From: Verpa conica
Lineage: Eukaryota; Ascomycota; Pezizomycetes; Pezizales; Morchellaceae
Reading direction: 5' to 3'
Length of the DNA: 64,000 nucleotides
Assembly: GCA_033030425.1 (NCBI GenBank)
Contig: JAUFSD010000025.1
Coordinates: 620,001-684,000 of the forward strand
Positions 38,016 through 51,700 of this stretch are shown here, in pieces. The notes beneath the pieces were generated by a model that worked only from the letters and a program-made list of their open reading frames with translations, did no database searches and had not been told where the DNA came from. The position numbers and the translations under genes were made by a program. Position 1 is the first letter of the stretch; each line of letters starts with the position of its first letter.

Positions 38016-39659
38016 TTGACCTGCAACACGTAAATTATAGGCCGAGATACTATAATTTTTTTGTACTAATGAGGGTTTTTGGGTTTCGGGTTAGATTTAT
38101 AGTACTATTTCCCTCCCCCCCCAAAAAAAATTTCCCATTAAATGAGTTATTTGTATCTTCCTTTTATTCACTACCTTTTCCAAGTATAGCTTTTGGGGAT
38201 TAGAAGTTTTTTTATTTCATTCTATTTTCTACAGAGTTCCTATCTAGGGTCTTTGAACATCTCTACTCTTCATCATCTCTAACCATGCTTGGCTTGCCTA
38301 CTTTATTTTTACGCACTTAAGCACTTGCACATATGTATACGTTAACTTATTGTCTTCGCTTCATGTCACATAGATTTTTCCCCCTTTTTTCACCTCTCTT
38401 CTCGCCTTGTAGTTATCTCCTGACATCGTCATTGTCATCGTCATCACCCACCGATGAGACGTAAAATCAAACTGATCGCGCTGGTCTTTTCTTTGGTCTG
38501 GTCTAGCACTTTACTATGAGGGTCGGCTGCAACATACTTTTCTGAGCGGCGGGGAGGAATGAACAGCACATCAGAGGTGATGATTTTATGCTTGTGATGA
38601 CGGAGGAAGCAGCAGCAGCTGATAAACCCCGCGTTCGTTCGTTGGGCGATCCCTTTTTTGTGGGGAGGATCATCAGGGACGGCCCAAAACGAAAGAAAAA
38701 GTTATTTCATGCAGTGCAATCTACAATAGCAGGGATGACCCATGGCGTTATATATGTACACGATTCTTTTTGTAATAGAAGTACTATGGCGACAACTATG
38801 AGTGAGCGAGCGAGAGCATGGTACTGGGGCACAACCCCACGATCGCCCACGATCTAGGAATTATCGCTATTGAGTTTTTGGAGGATCTGTGGAGAAGTAC
38901 TGATGCATTGTGTTTTTAGAGGTGCGTGTACTTTATACCCAAAGCATGTACGATACAGGATAGGCTTAAGTATAACTACTATAAAATCTAGACGAATCGG
39001 TGTTCGTGGGTCTTATCCCAATGTCGGTACTTTGGTTGTGACGGTAGTACTTTCTTGCTATGTACCGAGGGGTCGATAGGCTGGCGTTATCATGAATTGG
39101 ATGATAGATACCTGATAGATATATAGATAGGTAGATAGACACGGTATGTTCGCTGGCAAGCGCTTTATATATGGTAATGGGTAACAGGAAGCCCCCTCAT
39201 TGGAACGCAAAGAGCATGGAATGTGCGGTACCTGGGATTAGTGAAAGACATCGTGTAGTGAACTAAGACTTCACGAGAATTTTACTACCGAGGGTGGGGG
39301 GGGGATCCCCACGCTCTGGATTGTTCCGAGACCTACTTGGTGCTTGCTGGTCTTACTCTACTATACATGCATCCCCGAGCGTTTGCTGTAGCCCCAGGTT
39401 CGTGGGAAGCTACATAGAAATAATAGTTGCCTATGGCAGAAGGTGGGACCCGGAATACGGAACCGAGACACTTTGTTTCTTTTTCTTCCCTGCCTCTATT
39501 GCGGGGGTTTACCGTTTTCTGTTTAAATTCATGGTGTTTTGTTGTCCGTTGTGTTGTTGCTTTTGGCTGTGCCTCGATGCCAGCAGCATCTCGTAGTGAG
39601 AGGGGGTAAAGAAAAACACGCGAGCGCGCCTGATCCCCGCTCCCTCCTGTTGAGCCGCA
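38016..39659. other. Intergenic, no gene supported
   Basis: 38020-38420 is a T-rich 3' flank of the Lon gene. Several overlapping frames (38588-38857, 39294-39609) show no domain and no consistent codon pattern. A short ATAGATAGGTAGATAGA run lies at 39119-39139. Confidence 0.5.
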
Positions 39660-39899
39660 ATGTCTGCCCCTCGTTCGTTCCTAGTTCGCTGCTACTCTAC
39701 GGTACAGCCCTCGTCTAGCTTACTCCAACAAGGTAAATCTAACATCACATCACACATCAGGAACATCTTCTCTTTTCTTTGTCTAACCTTGTACATAGCC
39801 GTGCCCATGCTCCAGGAACACGTCAACATCTCTTTCCTCGATCCCGTTAAAACAATCTTATCGATTGTTGGTTGGTCGATCCCCTCGTTTGGCATTTGA
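39660..39899 (+). CDS. Possible tiny mitochondrial protein (57 aa spliced), unknown
   Basis: The ATG at 39660 opens MSAPRSFLVRCYSTVQPSSS, a good mitochondrial presequence with the RCYSTV type of cleavage context. A 66-nt intron is likely: GTAAAT donor at 39733, a textbook branch site CTAAC at 39783, and acceptor CATAG at 39798. Splicing joins SLLQQ to AVPMLQEHVNISFLDPV and on to a hydrophobic GWSIPSFGI end. Because the intron is a multiple of three and open, the retained form also encodes a 79-residue protein. I do not recognise the family. It stands alone between LON and the kinase. It could also be a chance frame with good signals. Confidence 0.42.
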   Translation: MSAPRSFLVRCYSTVQPSSSLLQQGKSNITSHIRNIFSFLCLTLYIAVPMLQEHVNISFLDPVKTILSIVGWSIPSFGI

Positions 39900-41640
39900 T
39901 AGATGATGAAATATGGTGACACAAGATAGACTCTTCAAGGATGAGAAGGACCCCTCCCAGGGGTGGGGACAGGGTTATGATACCCTACAGACCGGTAACT
40001 ACGCCGGCGGGCGCGTCTGTGTGCCTGCGGGGTCTGGTGGATGATGGGATGCTGAGGAAAAACCAGTTATCATTGGTGCCAGCACTGCATCCAAACGCAT
40101 GTGTCCATGCAGTAAGGGAAGGGATTCTCAACTCGTCGGTTGCATGAAGCCCCCGGCTTTTCTGGAAGCTGTTCTTTACCTGCACTCCTACCGGTACTCA
40201 ACTCAACACGCTCACTAAGGGTTTTTGTACTCTGACTGGTACTCACACTCACGGTCCCTTCACTCCAATTCAGTCATCCATCCATCCCGAATGAGCTACA
40301 AAACCAACAAACACACAGCATATTTTGACAGCACTCACCCCCCCGTCGCTACCAAAGTGGCAGAGGCATTTTACATAGCGGGAAAAAACAAATAATAAAG
40401 AGTTTAAAATTAAAAAAGGGGGGTGGGAAGGATACACAGGCTGAAGCCGGATGGCTGTGGTTTATGTAGGGAAGGATTCTCAGAGGAGGAGATCCTAAAC
40501 GCGCACATCGCACACAAACGACCGAAGAAAATCGAGAAACGGAATATACCCTATCTAATTCTATCTACTCTATATTATCTATTCGACACTGGACAAGTTC
40601 ACGGCTTGTAAGGATTTCGAGTGTGCCAGCTCACTCTGCAGAGAAAACTCTCTTTAATTGGGCATTAAACCAGGCGATGAGGAAAGCTTGCATACAGTGG
40701 AAAAAAGCGTGCTTGAGTTAAAACCGTCAAGAAAATAAAAGAAAAGAAAGAAAAACTCAAAACGGGTGTCTGGTAACAAGAATCTCGTCGACCTCCCTTC
40801 TATCTCTGCTCTCTCGCTCGCTGTATGAACCAGTACTGTATCTCGTCATTCTTTATTTTTTTTTCTCAAATAAGGAAATTTTCGATATTGTTGTTTCGTC
40901 TCTTTTCCAAGAACAGCCTCGCCCATTCACAGCCCACTAAAGCCCGCATTGGCTCGTCTGAGCCTCTGTCGATGATGCTGCCGTCCTGCCTTGGTTGAGC
41001 ACGCATACACTTACGTCCCTTTACATTCAGGCCTACATGCTCATACTAAATCTTCTCGATTACAGGCAATCCGCTCGTCTTTCCGGAAAAACACGAACAG
41101 ACGCAAGTGGGCGGGGGGGCTTTTATTAACAGGTACTTATTAAACACTCCTTGTGCGCAGTGTGCCAAAAGCGAAAGGGCTATTCTCCCGCTCAATATTT
41201 TCTAACGGCGCTACACAATACAGCTCGTAAGCTGCAGCTCTTCTAATTTTCATTCCTCGGTTCTTTATCAGCTCTGTTACATTTCTTCCACATCTCGTCA
41301 TCACCGAGTCTGACCAGATACCCTGGCGCTTGCTCCTCGTGAACATCCTGGTTGGTGGCGCCGCGCCTACGCCATCGCTTTTTCATCCGAAGGGAGCAGG
41401 AAACATTCATCTGGGCCTCCCGTCCACAAACCCATCCATTAATCTCCACCGCATTCCAACTACACCTGAACATCCGCAAACCACCCACGATATCTTAAGG
41501 GGACAACAAAAAATCATCAAAATCAACACCTAGGGGGCTACAGTAAGCGAGGGATAGATAAAAAGAGAGAGGTGAATCGCAAGCTGGGCAATTGGGGTTG
41601 GATGTTTGGACCAGACAAGGTTTCCCCCAATTACGGTTAG
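39900..41640. other. Intergenic, probable long promoter/leader of the kinase gene
   Basis: No reading frame resembles a known family. Purine and pyrimidine-rich patches (40730-40760, 40800-40870) and T-runs suggest promoter and 5' leader sequence. Nothing else is recognised. Confidence 0.5.
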
Positions 41641-44063
41641 ATGACCCTCTGCATGGGCATGGCTCTATCTGCTCCTCCTGACAGGTCGGCCATTACGGGC
41701 ACAAAGGCCGGCCTCGTCACGCGATTCCGAAAGAAGTTGAATTGGCTCAAAGATGACCACGGTGCCCATGCGAGAGGCGATGAGCCGAAACGCGTCCGTG
41801 GTAAACGAAGTATCATTCCTGAACTCTCACGGCCAGAGACAACAAGGCAGCAATCAGAGCGGCGAGACAAACTCCAACCATCACCAAAAGAACCCCGGAG
41901 GTTTTCAGTCAACGGGCCAAGACTCTCATCAAGAAGTCTCCAGCCTATTCCCTCTCGATCAGCAACTTCACTAAACGAAGTTTCGTTGAGGGAGGGTGCT
42001 AATGATGGTAATGATACAACGTCGCTACCGGATACGTTTAGAGAAAGGGAAAGCGAACCACAGATTACCGCAGTAGCTTCGGTGGCATCCGAAGCTGAGA
42101 CGGATGACGGTGAAGTATCCAAGGATGGGGGCGCTGGTGCCGAATTGGCCCTACCTGATGACGAGGAAATGGATTGGCGATGGATCCTGAATCTTAGCAT
42201 GCATTTCCGCGACCAGTCTGACCGCGAAAAGTTTTTCGTCACATACGCCGAGAAACCGAACTTGCGCCGTAGACTCACAGTTTCATGCGACTACCGGGAT
42301 GCCCAGGAGGGGACACTAGAAAAAGAATTGGCGGATCTAAGATATCAGCGTGACAAGAGCGCGAAGATTTATGAGGCTATCAAGGACTCATTACCATCCA
42401 TACAGTTCTACGAAACGATCACAAATCTCAAACTACAGACTACCAACGGACGACTTCATGTTCATGTTACCGAAGATATCCACGAAATCATCCCATACCC
42501 CCCAGTGATTGCCATCGCACACCTAAGATGTCCAAAGTATCGGGAGTCCGACTTAGAGTTTGAATCCCACTTGTCGGGTTTCGTTTACAAGGTCAAGGTC
42601 CGTGGCGAGGTATTTATCAAGAAGGAGATTCCAGGTCCTGATACAGTTGACGAGTTCCTATACGAAATCAACGCTCTTTACGCGTTAGCCGATTCCGAAC
42701 ATGTAATCCGCTTTGGTGGCTGTATTGTGGATGACAAGCGAGAAAAAGTCAAGGGGCTTCTTATTAGCTTCGCATCGAAGGGGGCTTTGATTGATATCAT
42801 TTTCCACGAGAGAGGTCACCTCCCTTGGAGGTTGCGGGAGAAATGGGCAAAACAGATTGTTTCTGGTCTCTCTGAAGTCCATGAAGCAGGATACGTCCAA
42901 GGCGATTTTACCTTATCCAATATTGTGATAGATGAAGACGACAATGCCAAGATTATTGATATCAACCGCCGAGGTTGCCCCGTAGGATGGGAGCCACCAG
43001 AGGTAACAGCGATGATAGATGGCCTCCAGAGAATCGGAATGTATATCGGCGTCAAATCGGATATATTCCAGCTTGGTATGGTATTGTGGGGGATTGCGCA
43101 CGAAATGGATGAACCCGAAGCGGTCCCAAGACCGCTAGGGATGCATATGGCTCCAGACGATGTACCACAGTACTTCAGAGATATTGTCGATGCTTGTTTA
43201 TGTGACCGACCACAGGGTCGTATGTCTGCGAAGGACATTGTGGCACTCTTCCCAGAACATAACGATGATTATATACCGCGACTTGGTGGACGGTTGCCTG
43301 ACGAAGAAACTACTGGAATTGAAGGTGCTGGTGGTAGGCATGGATATGTTATCGGGGAGCCTGTTGATGGCATTGTTGAAGTCTCACCCAATGGAAATGG
43401 ACTCGGTCCTCAAACAGGTGAAAGTAGTGGATATACCAGTGGGGTAACCGGACTTTTGCTCAATGGAAAGGTAGAATCTCTCTTCCGTCTTTTTACGCCG
43501 ATGGCTTACAGATCCGGAAAAAATAGGTATCTCCGGAGAAAGATGATCATTCGAATAGTACATCTACCCATGTGTATCCACCTCCCGAACCTAGTCATAG
43601 CTTAGCAGATCGTTCTGAGGGTGATACGGAAGGTCGTGTTTACCCCGAAACACATAAGATCCAGACACAATTTTATCCAGACGAAAACCTTCAGGTTATT
43701 AGCGCTTCCCCAAGTGAATCTGGGGGCGCTGCTGGAGATGAGCAACCATTCCTTTGGCCGAGTATTGTTGGAGCTGTCTTTGGAGCAGGTACGGGTACCA
43801 ATGTAGCAGAGAGCCCGGCAATGTCCCCTACTACTGTACCGCCTTCAAGACATGCCACAAACCCCCGAGAGTCGGTAGATAGGGGTGAAGGTACGGCAAA
43901 TACCGAGGAGCCACCTATAACAAACAGTAACGAATTTAGCCCTGCGGATGACCCGGTACTCCGTCCTACGATGAACGGTCGAGCTACTAAGGATAGTGAA
44001 ATCGGCGAAAAGTTTACAACTACTAGGTCATCTATCGACACTCGAAAGAGCGTAGTTGTCTAA
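41641..44063 (+). CDS. Atypical protein kinase-like protein
   Basis: Two exons, 41641-43470 and 43527-44063, 788 residues; the 56-nt intron (GTAGAA ... AATAG) joins LLLNGK to VSPEKDDHS in frame. The first 190 residues are disordered and Arg/Ser-rich. The kinase-like fold lies at about 300-545. The VAIK Lys is present in VFIKKEI and the helix-C Glu in FLYEINAL. The catalytic loop is YVQGDFTLSN (Asp and Asn kept, His-Arg replaced). The metal-binding loop is IIDINRRG, that is DIN in place of DFG. WEPPEV and SDIFQLGMVLWGIA match the APE and helix-F regions. The C-terminal 240 residues are Ser/Thr/Gly-rich and disordered. It fits an uncharacterised family common in Pezizomycotina. With the Lys and both Asp retained, activity is possible. 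An alternative start is Met5 or Met7. Confidence 0.82.
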
Positions 44064-45686
44064 GAGAAATTAGTAACTATACCAACAACTATTAAGGTGG
44101 GGGTTTGTAAGGAGCAAACACATTCGGAGACCTATAGACGACTTCCTTCTGGCCAGGCGCAATGCAGCACATATGACGACATTTTTATTTCCTTTTGTTA
44201 CACTATTTCATATTTGGAGGGGGCTATGGTGGAGGTCACGAAATTGGGTGCAGATATACCTTTGGCTTCTCTTTTCAGCATTTGGGCGCGTTTTCAAGCA
44301 CTTTTTGGCCGAGTTGGACGTTATGATGAGTATGGAACTACTTTTATTTTTATTTTCTCAAAAGAACTTGGAATTTTCTCTACTCCTGGAATTTTTTGCG
44401 GTGAAGTTGAGCGGGTCGATTTCTGTTATGTTCTTCCGCTGTCGATTTATTTTATTCCCCCCTCTTGATGATGTTCCCGCTCCTTCTTACACGTTTTTCC
44501 TTGAGATATTCGCTTTGGAGGGTTTTAATGCTGGAATTCTTTGTAGTTTATTGATTTTCCTTTTTTTCTCTTTCTTTCTTTTGACTGCTCATCGTATGAA
44601 GTATCCTCTTGCTACCACTTTCTCCGTTCTTGAAGATCTATTTTGGTCTTTGTATGCTGTAATATGCCGGTCTTATACCTCACCTATGGTGTATGTGAGA
44701 TATTTCCCTATTTGGGTTTCTTGATTTGAAGTATTGGATGCCGTTTTTCAAGGTTCAAAGTATCCGGATCATGGTGAGAGGGTGGGTATACATACTAGCT
44801 ATGAGACTTGTGGATGATAGGGCTTACGAATAATACGAATGATATGGGTATCCGGGACTTTGCCCCCAGGCTGTTGCTATATCAAAAGGAGTGTTACAGT
44901 AGAAGCTGAGGCCTTAGGATTCAAGTACCATTTTATTAATAAATAAATTCTTACATATAAAACTTATACGTTCTAATCCTATCCTCTAATGATGTCCCAG
45001 GCGCTTTTGATCATGAATAGTCACTCAGGTATTATAATTACATATAGTCCTCCAAAAAGCTGTATGTAAGTACGCCATTGTAAGAAAAGCTTTACTCATA
45101 CTTCTTTCCACACGAGCCCTATTAATGAATGAATGAATTAATCACAACTAACGAGCCCTATTAGCCGAAATATCTAGATACCCGATTTAGCTAAGTTCGG
45201 GAGACTCTACTTATATTTTCATAAGTATAGTACTGTAACTTAGTAGCGAAAGACGCTAGGGAATTTTTATGACCATCTGGCGTGCAAGCAACAAGTTACT
45301 AAACAAGAATCACTATATGTCACTCGGGATAATCGGTGTTCAAAATATATCAATGCAGAAAACTCCATCGTAGTCAGTCGATTATGCCCTTACTTGACTG
45401 GGCCTACTATCTTTTACGAAAAGGGAGATGTCTCCCGAGTTTGAATAAAAAACTATTACTTCTCAACGAAGACAACACAATAGATGGATGGGTGTTAAAG
45501 TTTTCACCAACCGTCTTCTAGGGTGTAGTATGTATAGCCTAAACCAGCCAGGATGCAAAAGCAGGAAAATATAGCCACAGCGAAAGAGAAGTGATACGCA
45601 GCTCCTTCCCCTACCAAAGATAAATTCTCTTGATGGGGATAAACCTCTCCCAGTTTATCCAATTGACTAGAGAAAAAAGTCAACTA
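44064..45686. other. Intergenic, 3' flank of the kinase gene then AT-rich sequence
   Basis: 44160-44720 is T-rich; its frames encode Phe/Leu-rich chains that are composition artefacts. 44900-45686 is AT-rich without any supported gene. Confidence 0.55.
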
Positions 45687-45783
45687 CGACACCGACGAGA
45701 TTCGAACTCGCGCGCCCGAAGGCATCCGCTTACACTTTCCGAGGAATAGCAGGCGAACGTGTTAACCACTCCACCACAGTGTC
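45687..45783 (-). tRNA. tRNA-Ser (GCT) with 16-nt intron
   Basis: On the minus strand the acceptor stem GACACTG pairs with CGGTGTC (one T-G), discriminator G. The D-arm contains GGAGTGGTTAACAC. The anticodon stem TTCGC/GCGGA encloses CTGCTAA, and a 16-nt intron (45731-45746) sits after position 37. A long variable arm (TGCC-TTC-GGGCG) marks it as class II serine type. The T-arm is GCGAG-TTCGAAT-CTCGT. Six T on the minus strand (45673-45678) form the Pol III terminator. Confidence 0.95.
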
Positions 45784-48700
45784 CACGAGTGTACCCTGAT
45801 AAATTACATTAAATATTTTACAAAGTTTCAAGCAAGGTAACATAGTGTTTCCCAGTATGCCAAGAATATGCTGACCTTGGGTTATATAAGCTCGGCACTT
45901 AACATTTCGATATAAATATAACTATGAACTAAGATACTGATCTTTACCTCGAGCTCTGAATATCTAGCTGTAATCAATAGCTAGATATATAATAAGACTT
46001 TCCCATCACTCTAAAGGTGGAGGTGACCCTACACTATCTGGGTTCAATTTAACTCTGGGCACAAGTTATCACTCGATCTCACTATCTTGTCTAGTGTTGT
46101 CGAATAGGTATAGTACCGCAGGTTTTTAGGTCTACAATGTAGAAGGCTTCGCATTCAGGAGTACTCGTTCTCGCTCTCTCTATGTTACCACATCTAGGAC
46201 GTTGGTATACCCTCTATTCCCGAACGGCGGATTCAGTAAATCCTACTATGTATCAAGGGCTACTTTGGTAACCTAAATTACTAGAATACCTACCCAATAT
46301 AGGTAAAGGTTATCATTGCTGTGCTATATAAAATTCAAAACTAGACCCTCTGTTAACTTATGATATTTAGTAGCTTCGATTGAGCTATATATATGCTGCA
46401 TGATAGGCAATTCCCGTAGATTCCAATCACTAGATACTCACTTTTACAATAATCCATGGATTTCATTCCTCCGTAGATGAAAGTAGGTAGGATTTGGTGG
46501 ATGGTGCGGTTTTAATGGTCAGCTTGTTAGGGTGATTAGATCTTTAGGGCCTTTCTTATCGTGCAGCTCACCTAATAGAATAGGCATTATGAATTAGACG
46601 GTGAATCATAGTAGTTGATCTAGAGATATACCTAGGGCTAAATAGTAGAAAAAACAATATAAAATCTACACACAGTGGGGCATTAGACCTTCCGAGATTC
46701 TTTGTAACTGAAAACGAGTGACTATTGGTGACGTTCCTGTAAAAGAAGTAATAAAGCTCCTGAGAATTACTGCGACCTCTATAGACCGAGGGGCTGGTCT
46801 CCGTTTACATGAGGCTACCGTAAAAAGCCGGTACTTTTGTAACGGGCTACTATTACGCATTATATAAAACCATGGACTTGGCATATTTTGTATAGTACGC
46901 AATATCAGTCCATAAGTGGTATGAAGAGGTTGGCACACCGGGCGATTTAGGAACCAGGCCATCGGGAAAGATAAGCGGCTAGACAGAGCCAGCCAGAAAA
47001 CGGCCTCTTATACTCGGGGCAGGCCATAAGTACCGGACAATGCAAGTTTTGAGTATGGGTTCTTTATTGGAGGTAATCGCCTTTAGCGAATAATTATACA
47101 TAGTGGTTGGTGAGAGTAAGAATTTCATTAACCGGTACTTATGACCTGCCCCGAGTACGTACCCACCTAAAACTTAGAGTAATATTATCCAATAATGCAG
47201 GTACTCCCTCCAGCCGATAGATGTAATTTGTTCACTGGAGGCCACCAAATCCACTCATAATCCTCTATAACCTGAGACTCATTACCTGTCTCGAGTACAA
47301 CCAACGACAAATATTGGATGATCAACTGAGGATGATTAGTCGTTCATCTAATCAAGTTTATTTTATGATCATCAGCCAGGCATTGGTCGCCTAAAATAAA
47401 GCTGCCAGCACCTACGCTGCACAACAAGCTGCAAGTATAGGCACGAGACTGTCTGAACACTAAGAACAAGCAAAGAACCTGAAAATGCAAGTGCAAACCA
47501 ACAAAGTCACAGAAGCGCTATGCCAGGGCGAATCAAAAGCATGCCCAGGTTCTTGCTTGTCTCGAGCCTTCAAAGGATCATAGAAGTGGCGTTTAGACGA
47601 AAAACCAGAAGCATTATACTTGCATCAGATAATAAGTAATCAAGAGGCATCCTCGCCAATCGACAGGTATACTTTACTTAATAAGGCCTCCACACCCAAT
47701 AAATATTCCTTACTCGAGGCTTATACTTTAGGTTGCAAATTACCTACCGTAAGTATAGCTAAACCGATGGTTCATATTAGTAATCCTGATTTCATCCCAC
47801 ACCACATAAATTTCTCCCTACAGTGTGATTGAGGCTCCCTAGGCGCCAGGTACACAATATATTTTTGGGGGACAAAAATAACCACCCACCTATATGACAG
47901 TCATACCCCAATTCCAACCCCAACTAGGCACTACAATAACAATTAATAAGAATAGAAAACTGAACAATAAAGGAAATAGAGTGTTAACTTATATACTACC
48001 AACTTATATAATGGAGAAAGTGTTATGTTTATGTGGAGCTAGCTCCTGGTTGTCATGTGGGGGGCGGTTATTTATGTCTCCCAACAATACTTTAAGACTA
48101 CTATATAGCTCACATAACCCAAAACTTACATTGAAATAAACGATCTATATGTTTCCCAGGCTAGTCACCTATCTTTATGAAAGCGAGCTAATTATTTAGG
48201 GAGGCATGTCGCCGGCTTGGTCTAGATTAACCAGAAACTTCTGGATCACCCAGATACCAGACAGTTCTTTCTAGGCACCCTTCTAAGTAAAGTACTAACT
48301 AACTTTGAATCTTAGGGCTTATCGACCCAAGCTATTAAAGCCTAAAAACCCTATGTTAATAAAAAGTATGCATAAAGCAACTTATATTAGAACTTAAAAT
48401 TTTATAACCTACAGGCCATAAATAAAGAAAAATTACTCCCCTGCCAGTAGCCATTTATAAACTTAATTACCAAAACCCCTTCATACATAAGAACCACGTC
48501 AAGCTAGTCAAATTTAATTAGAAACTAGAATAACAAATCTAAGGCTAGATCCCTCTTTTCAAATCCTCTTGCCTTCTCTGTACACCTTATTCCACTTAGC
48601 AGTACATCCTACAGCCCATGTACTCTGAGCTTTAATCTTTGGCTCTACATATTCCAGCGCACTTACGACTCCCTCTCTACCCCTTCAAGATCCGGAAATA

Positions 48701-51700
48701 GCAAATGTCACTCTGGGCTTTACACCCCGCATAAAAGCCTTTATTTAAATTTATTCTTGAAGTCCCCCCTAGCGATAACGACTTTGATGAAAGGCAATTT
48801 TCAACCCACCTCTATTCTTTCTTATGCGTATGCTAACTTTATAATTACCTGGAAGATTTCCTAGTTGTAAACACTAGAATCAATACCAATGAAACTCATA
48901 ATCATGGAATCTCAGCAGCTTCGATCTCTAACTCCGGGAGTTATTAAAAAAAAACCTAGAAAATTCCAAGCTATCCAAGGACCTAGCCCCTAATATAGAT
49001 CTCCTTTGTAATACCAATATATATCTCCAATCTTGACAACCTCCAGTGGATATTGATGAACACTTCTGACTAGTTCATTTGCATCTACACATTGGAAATC
49101 ATAGCCCAAATATACTCCCACGAAGAACTCCTCGGCATAAGCACAGATCTCAACTAATCCTCAACCCTAGCTTTGTAATATTCGCAGCATCAGATGAGCT
49201 TTTCAACGTTTATAAAACACCCGGAAACTAAAGCCGTGATCACTCAGATCTCCTTCAACTCCCATACGGCTATTAGGTATGTCTAGGTTTATTCTAAGGG
49301 CTTAAACTCTTTAACGCGGGCCACATATCACAGGTGACATAGTAGCGTCCGCCGAAGTAGTAGGCTCTATATCACTGTTTGATCCTCACCCGTCCCCCAG
49401 CTCGCTTGACTCGGCCCCTGTGACCCATATTCGACTATATATATTGTACCCGAATTCGCGTGTTCTGGTCAGGGCCGATGCTACAAAGTACAAAACAAAA
49501 CCTACCAGGTCTAGAGATAAACATACAAACGAGAAACAATAGTAAAATACTGCCCCCTACACATCTTAGAGTAGTATGAGAGGTACCTAAGTAAGCAAGT
49601 CAAATAAGTCGAGGGAATCGGGCCCAATGTAAAAAAAAAGAATAAATTCGTAGATCTCTTATAGTAGAGCTGCCTCTACCGTGGAAAAACGAGAAACCGA
49701 GATAGCTTGTTCTCAGTAGAGTACCATCTTTTCACAGTCTTTGATTCTTTAGTGTCATCCGCACTCCGCTTGTGTGTTCAGCTTGGTCCTCTAAAAAATA
49801 AAAAGATCGCCTGGTATATTTCTAGACTCTAGAGTACAAAGACATTCTAATAGAACCCATTAAATTGTACCAGTAATAAAATATAGGCTGTATTCTTATA
49901 CAACGCAAGCAGAACGAATTATCAGGCCCCGGCATTATTCCACGGTAAATACTCCAGAGTGCTCAGGAGCGACCTGGCCCGTATTGGAAGGAGCTCAAAA
50001 AGCAAGCACACCAGGGACGGCCTACAAGGTGGCAAATAAACTCCTATTGGTCTGGAACACTCTGACGGAATAACAAACAGCAGGGTCAAGCTATGTAAGA
50101 TCCCAAACAACAACCGCATATTGATCCAACCTGTTCTTATCAAGATCCGGAGTAAAGCATGGATTCACCTGCCGGAAGCCTAGAACCGGCAACCCAATTC
50201 ATACCTGGTGATTGTACCATCAAAGTTGGCTATCTTCTTGTGTACCTGTGCTGAGCCCAGATTACAAAGGGGATTAAGCGCCTGTCGTATCCCAATTCGA
50301 GACCACCGCCAAGATCCGGCGGCTGAAACTACAAATTCCCGTCGGGTCTAGGAGAAGTTTGGTAGCGAGAAATCCTTGTCGATCAGCTTCACACTGACCA
50401 CCTCATGAACAGCATACAACGGCGCCAGTCGTTACTTTCGGCAATTCTGGCTACTGAGACCCACAGCCAGGTTAGAGATAAGCGATATCTGGGATACTCC
50501 ATTCACTTTGATAAGGTCTCTTTTATTAGCAGTTTAGTTCAGAACTAACTAAGAACCAAGCAGAATACTTAAGATAGGAGAAGACTCCTATAATCCCAGC
50601 GGGTAGGCTCTATACGCCAGGGGCAGAGAACTAGTCGTGTGTTTTCAACTAAGTGCTTCCTATCTTCAAGGAAAGAAGGGGGGTGCATACAGAGGACCAC
50701 CCTCTATCGGCCGGCTTTTAGGGCTAATCTTTGGAAATTAATTCACCTACTTTTAGTCTAGTACCATGGTTAGGAATAGCGAGATTATCCAAACTGTGGG
50801 ACCTGTATTATCTTCACATCCTAGCCCGAGTATCGACACCCAAGAGCCCCATCTTTGGTCCTTGAGATTTGCATCGATTGGGCCTTGCCCTCTTTGTGAT
50901 TTCTAATCTCAAAATCTCAAGGGATACCGGGGAGAATTAATGACCATAGGTAGGATTCACCTCGCGTTTTATAACCATCTTCGACTTTACTCGCAAGGCA
51001 GGCGCACCATTGGGGTCTCAATAATGCCTTTTGAATACGGTGCCACCAACAAGCCCCTTACTGGTAGGAGTGCAACCTGCAGTCTCTTAAAGATTTGTAA
51101 ATCATAATCTTCCGCATGTCTGAAGAGCTGTCCGGGACGGCAATTGTTTCGAGCACACGGAATTGCCTGGCCAGTCCCACTCACCCAATTCGCTACTCGG
51201 ACAAGGGCAGATGTCTTTGTCCCATTCATCAGTTAAGCACTCTGTTTATCCCAGTTAATTCCTATAATTAAATTCCCCTCGCGACGGCACGCCCAACCGG
51301 GCTATCATGCGGTCGAGGGCGCAACGAATAGTATTATACATATACCCTGCCCCTCCTCAGACAAGGCGGCACAACCAACGCTCGGGTACCATTCGGACCT
51401 ACGAAGCTTAAAGAAGAGCCAGGGTGGTTGCCGTGCACGTGCCCATCCGCTTGATATGATATGACCCCTTCTTTCTCCTTCGGGGTTTATTGCCATCTGT
51501 CTTTATATCATTTCCGCGGAGGAGGGCAAGCTGTAGGTGCGCACGCGACCCGGGCTAGGAGTCAAAGGATCTGGCCCGACGCTAGAACCCAGACGGGGAC
51601 ATCAGAGACTCGAAGCAAATTCTTTTACAGAATGTACGTGAGGCCCGAAGTGAACCATGGATCTCGCACATGCAGGCTGATTTCCGTATAGACCACAAAG

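Noticed and set aside
47620..48139. Frames near the 47-kb element as a possible transposase
   Set aside because: No transposase motif (no DDE/D-type spacing or HTH) could be recognised.
48700..49300. Possible non-LTR retrotransposon endonuclease fragment on the plus strand
   Set aside because: Only vague resemblance around an SRDHSDL-like stretch; stops everywhere and no reverse transcriptase motif found.
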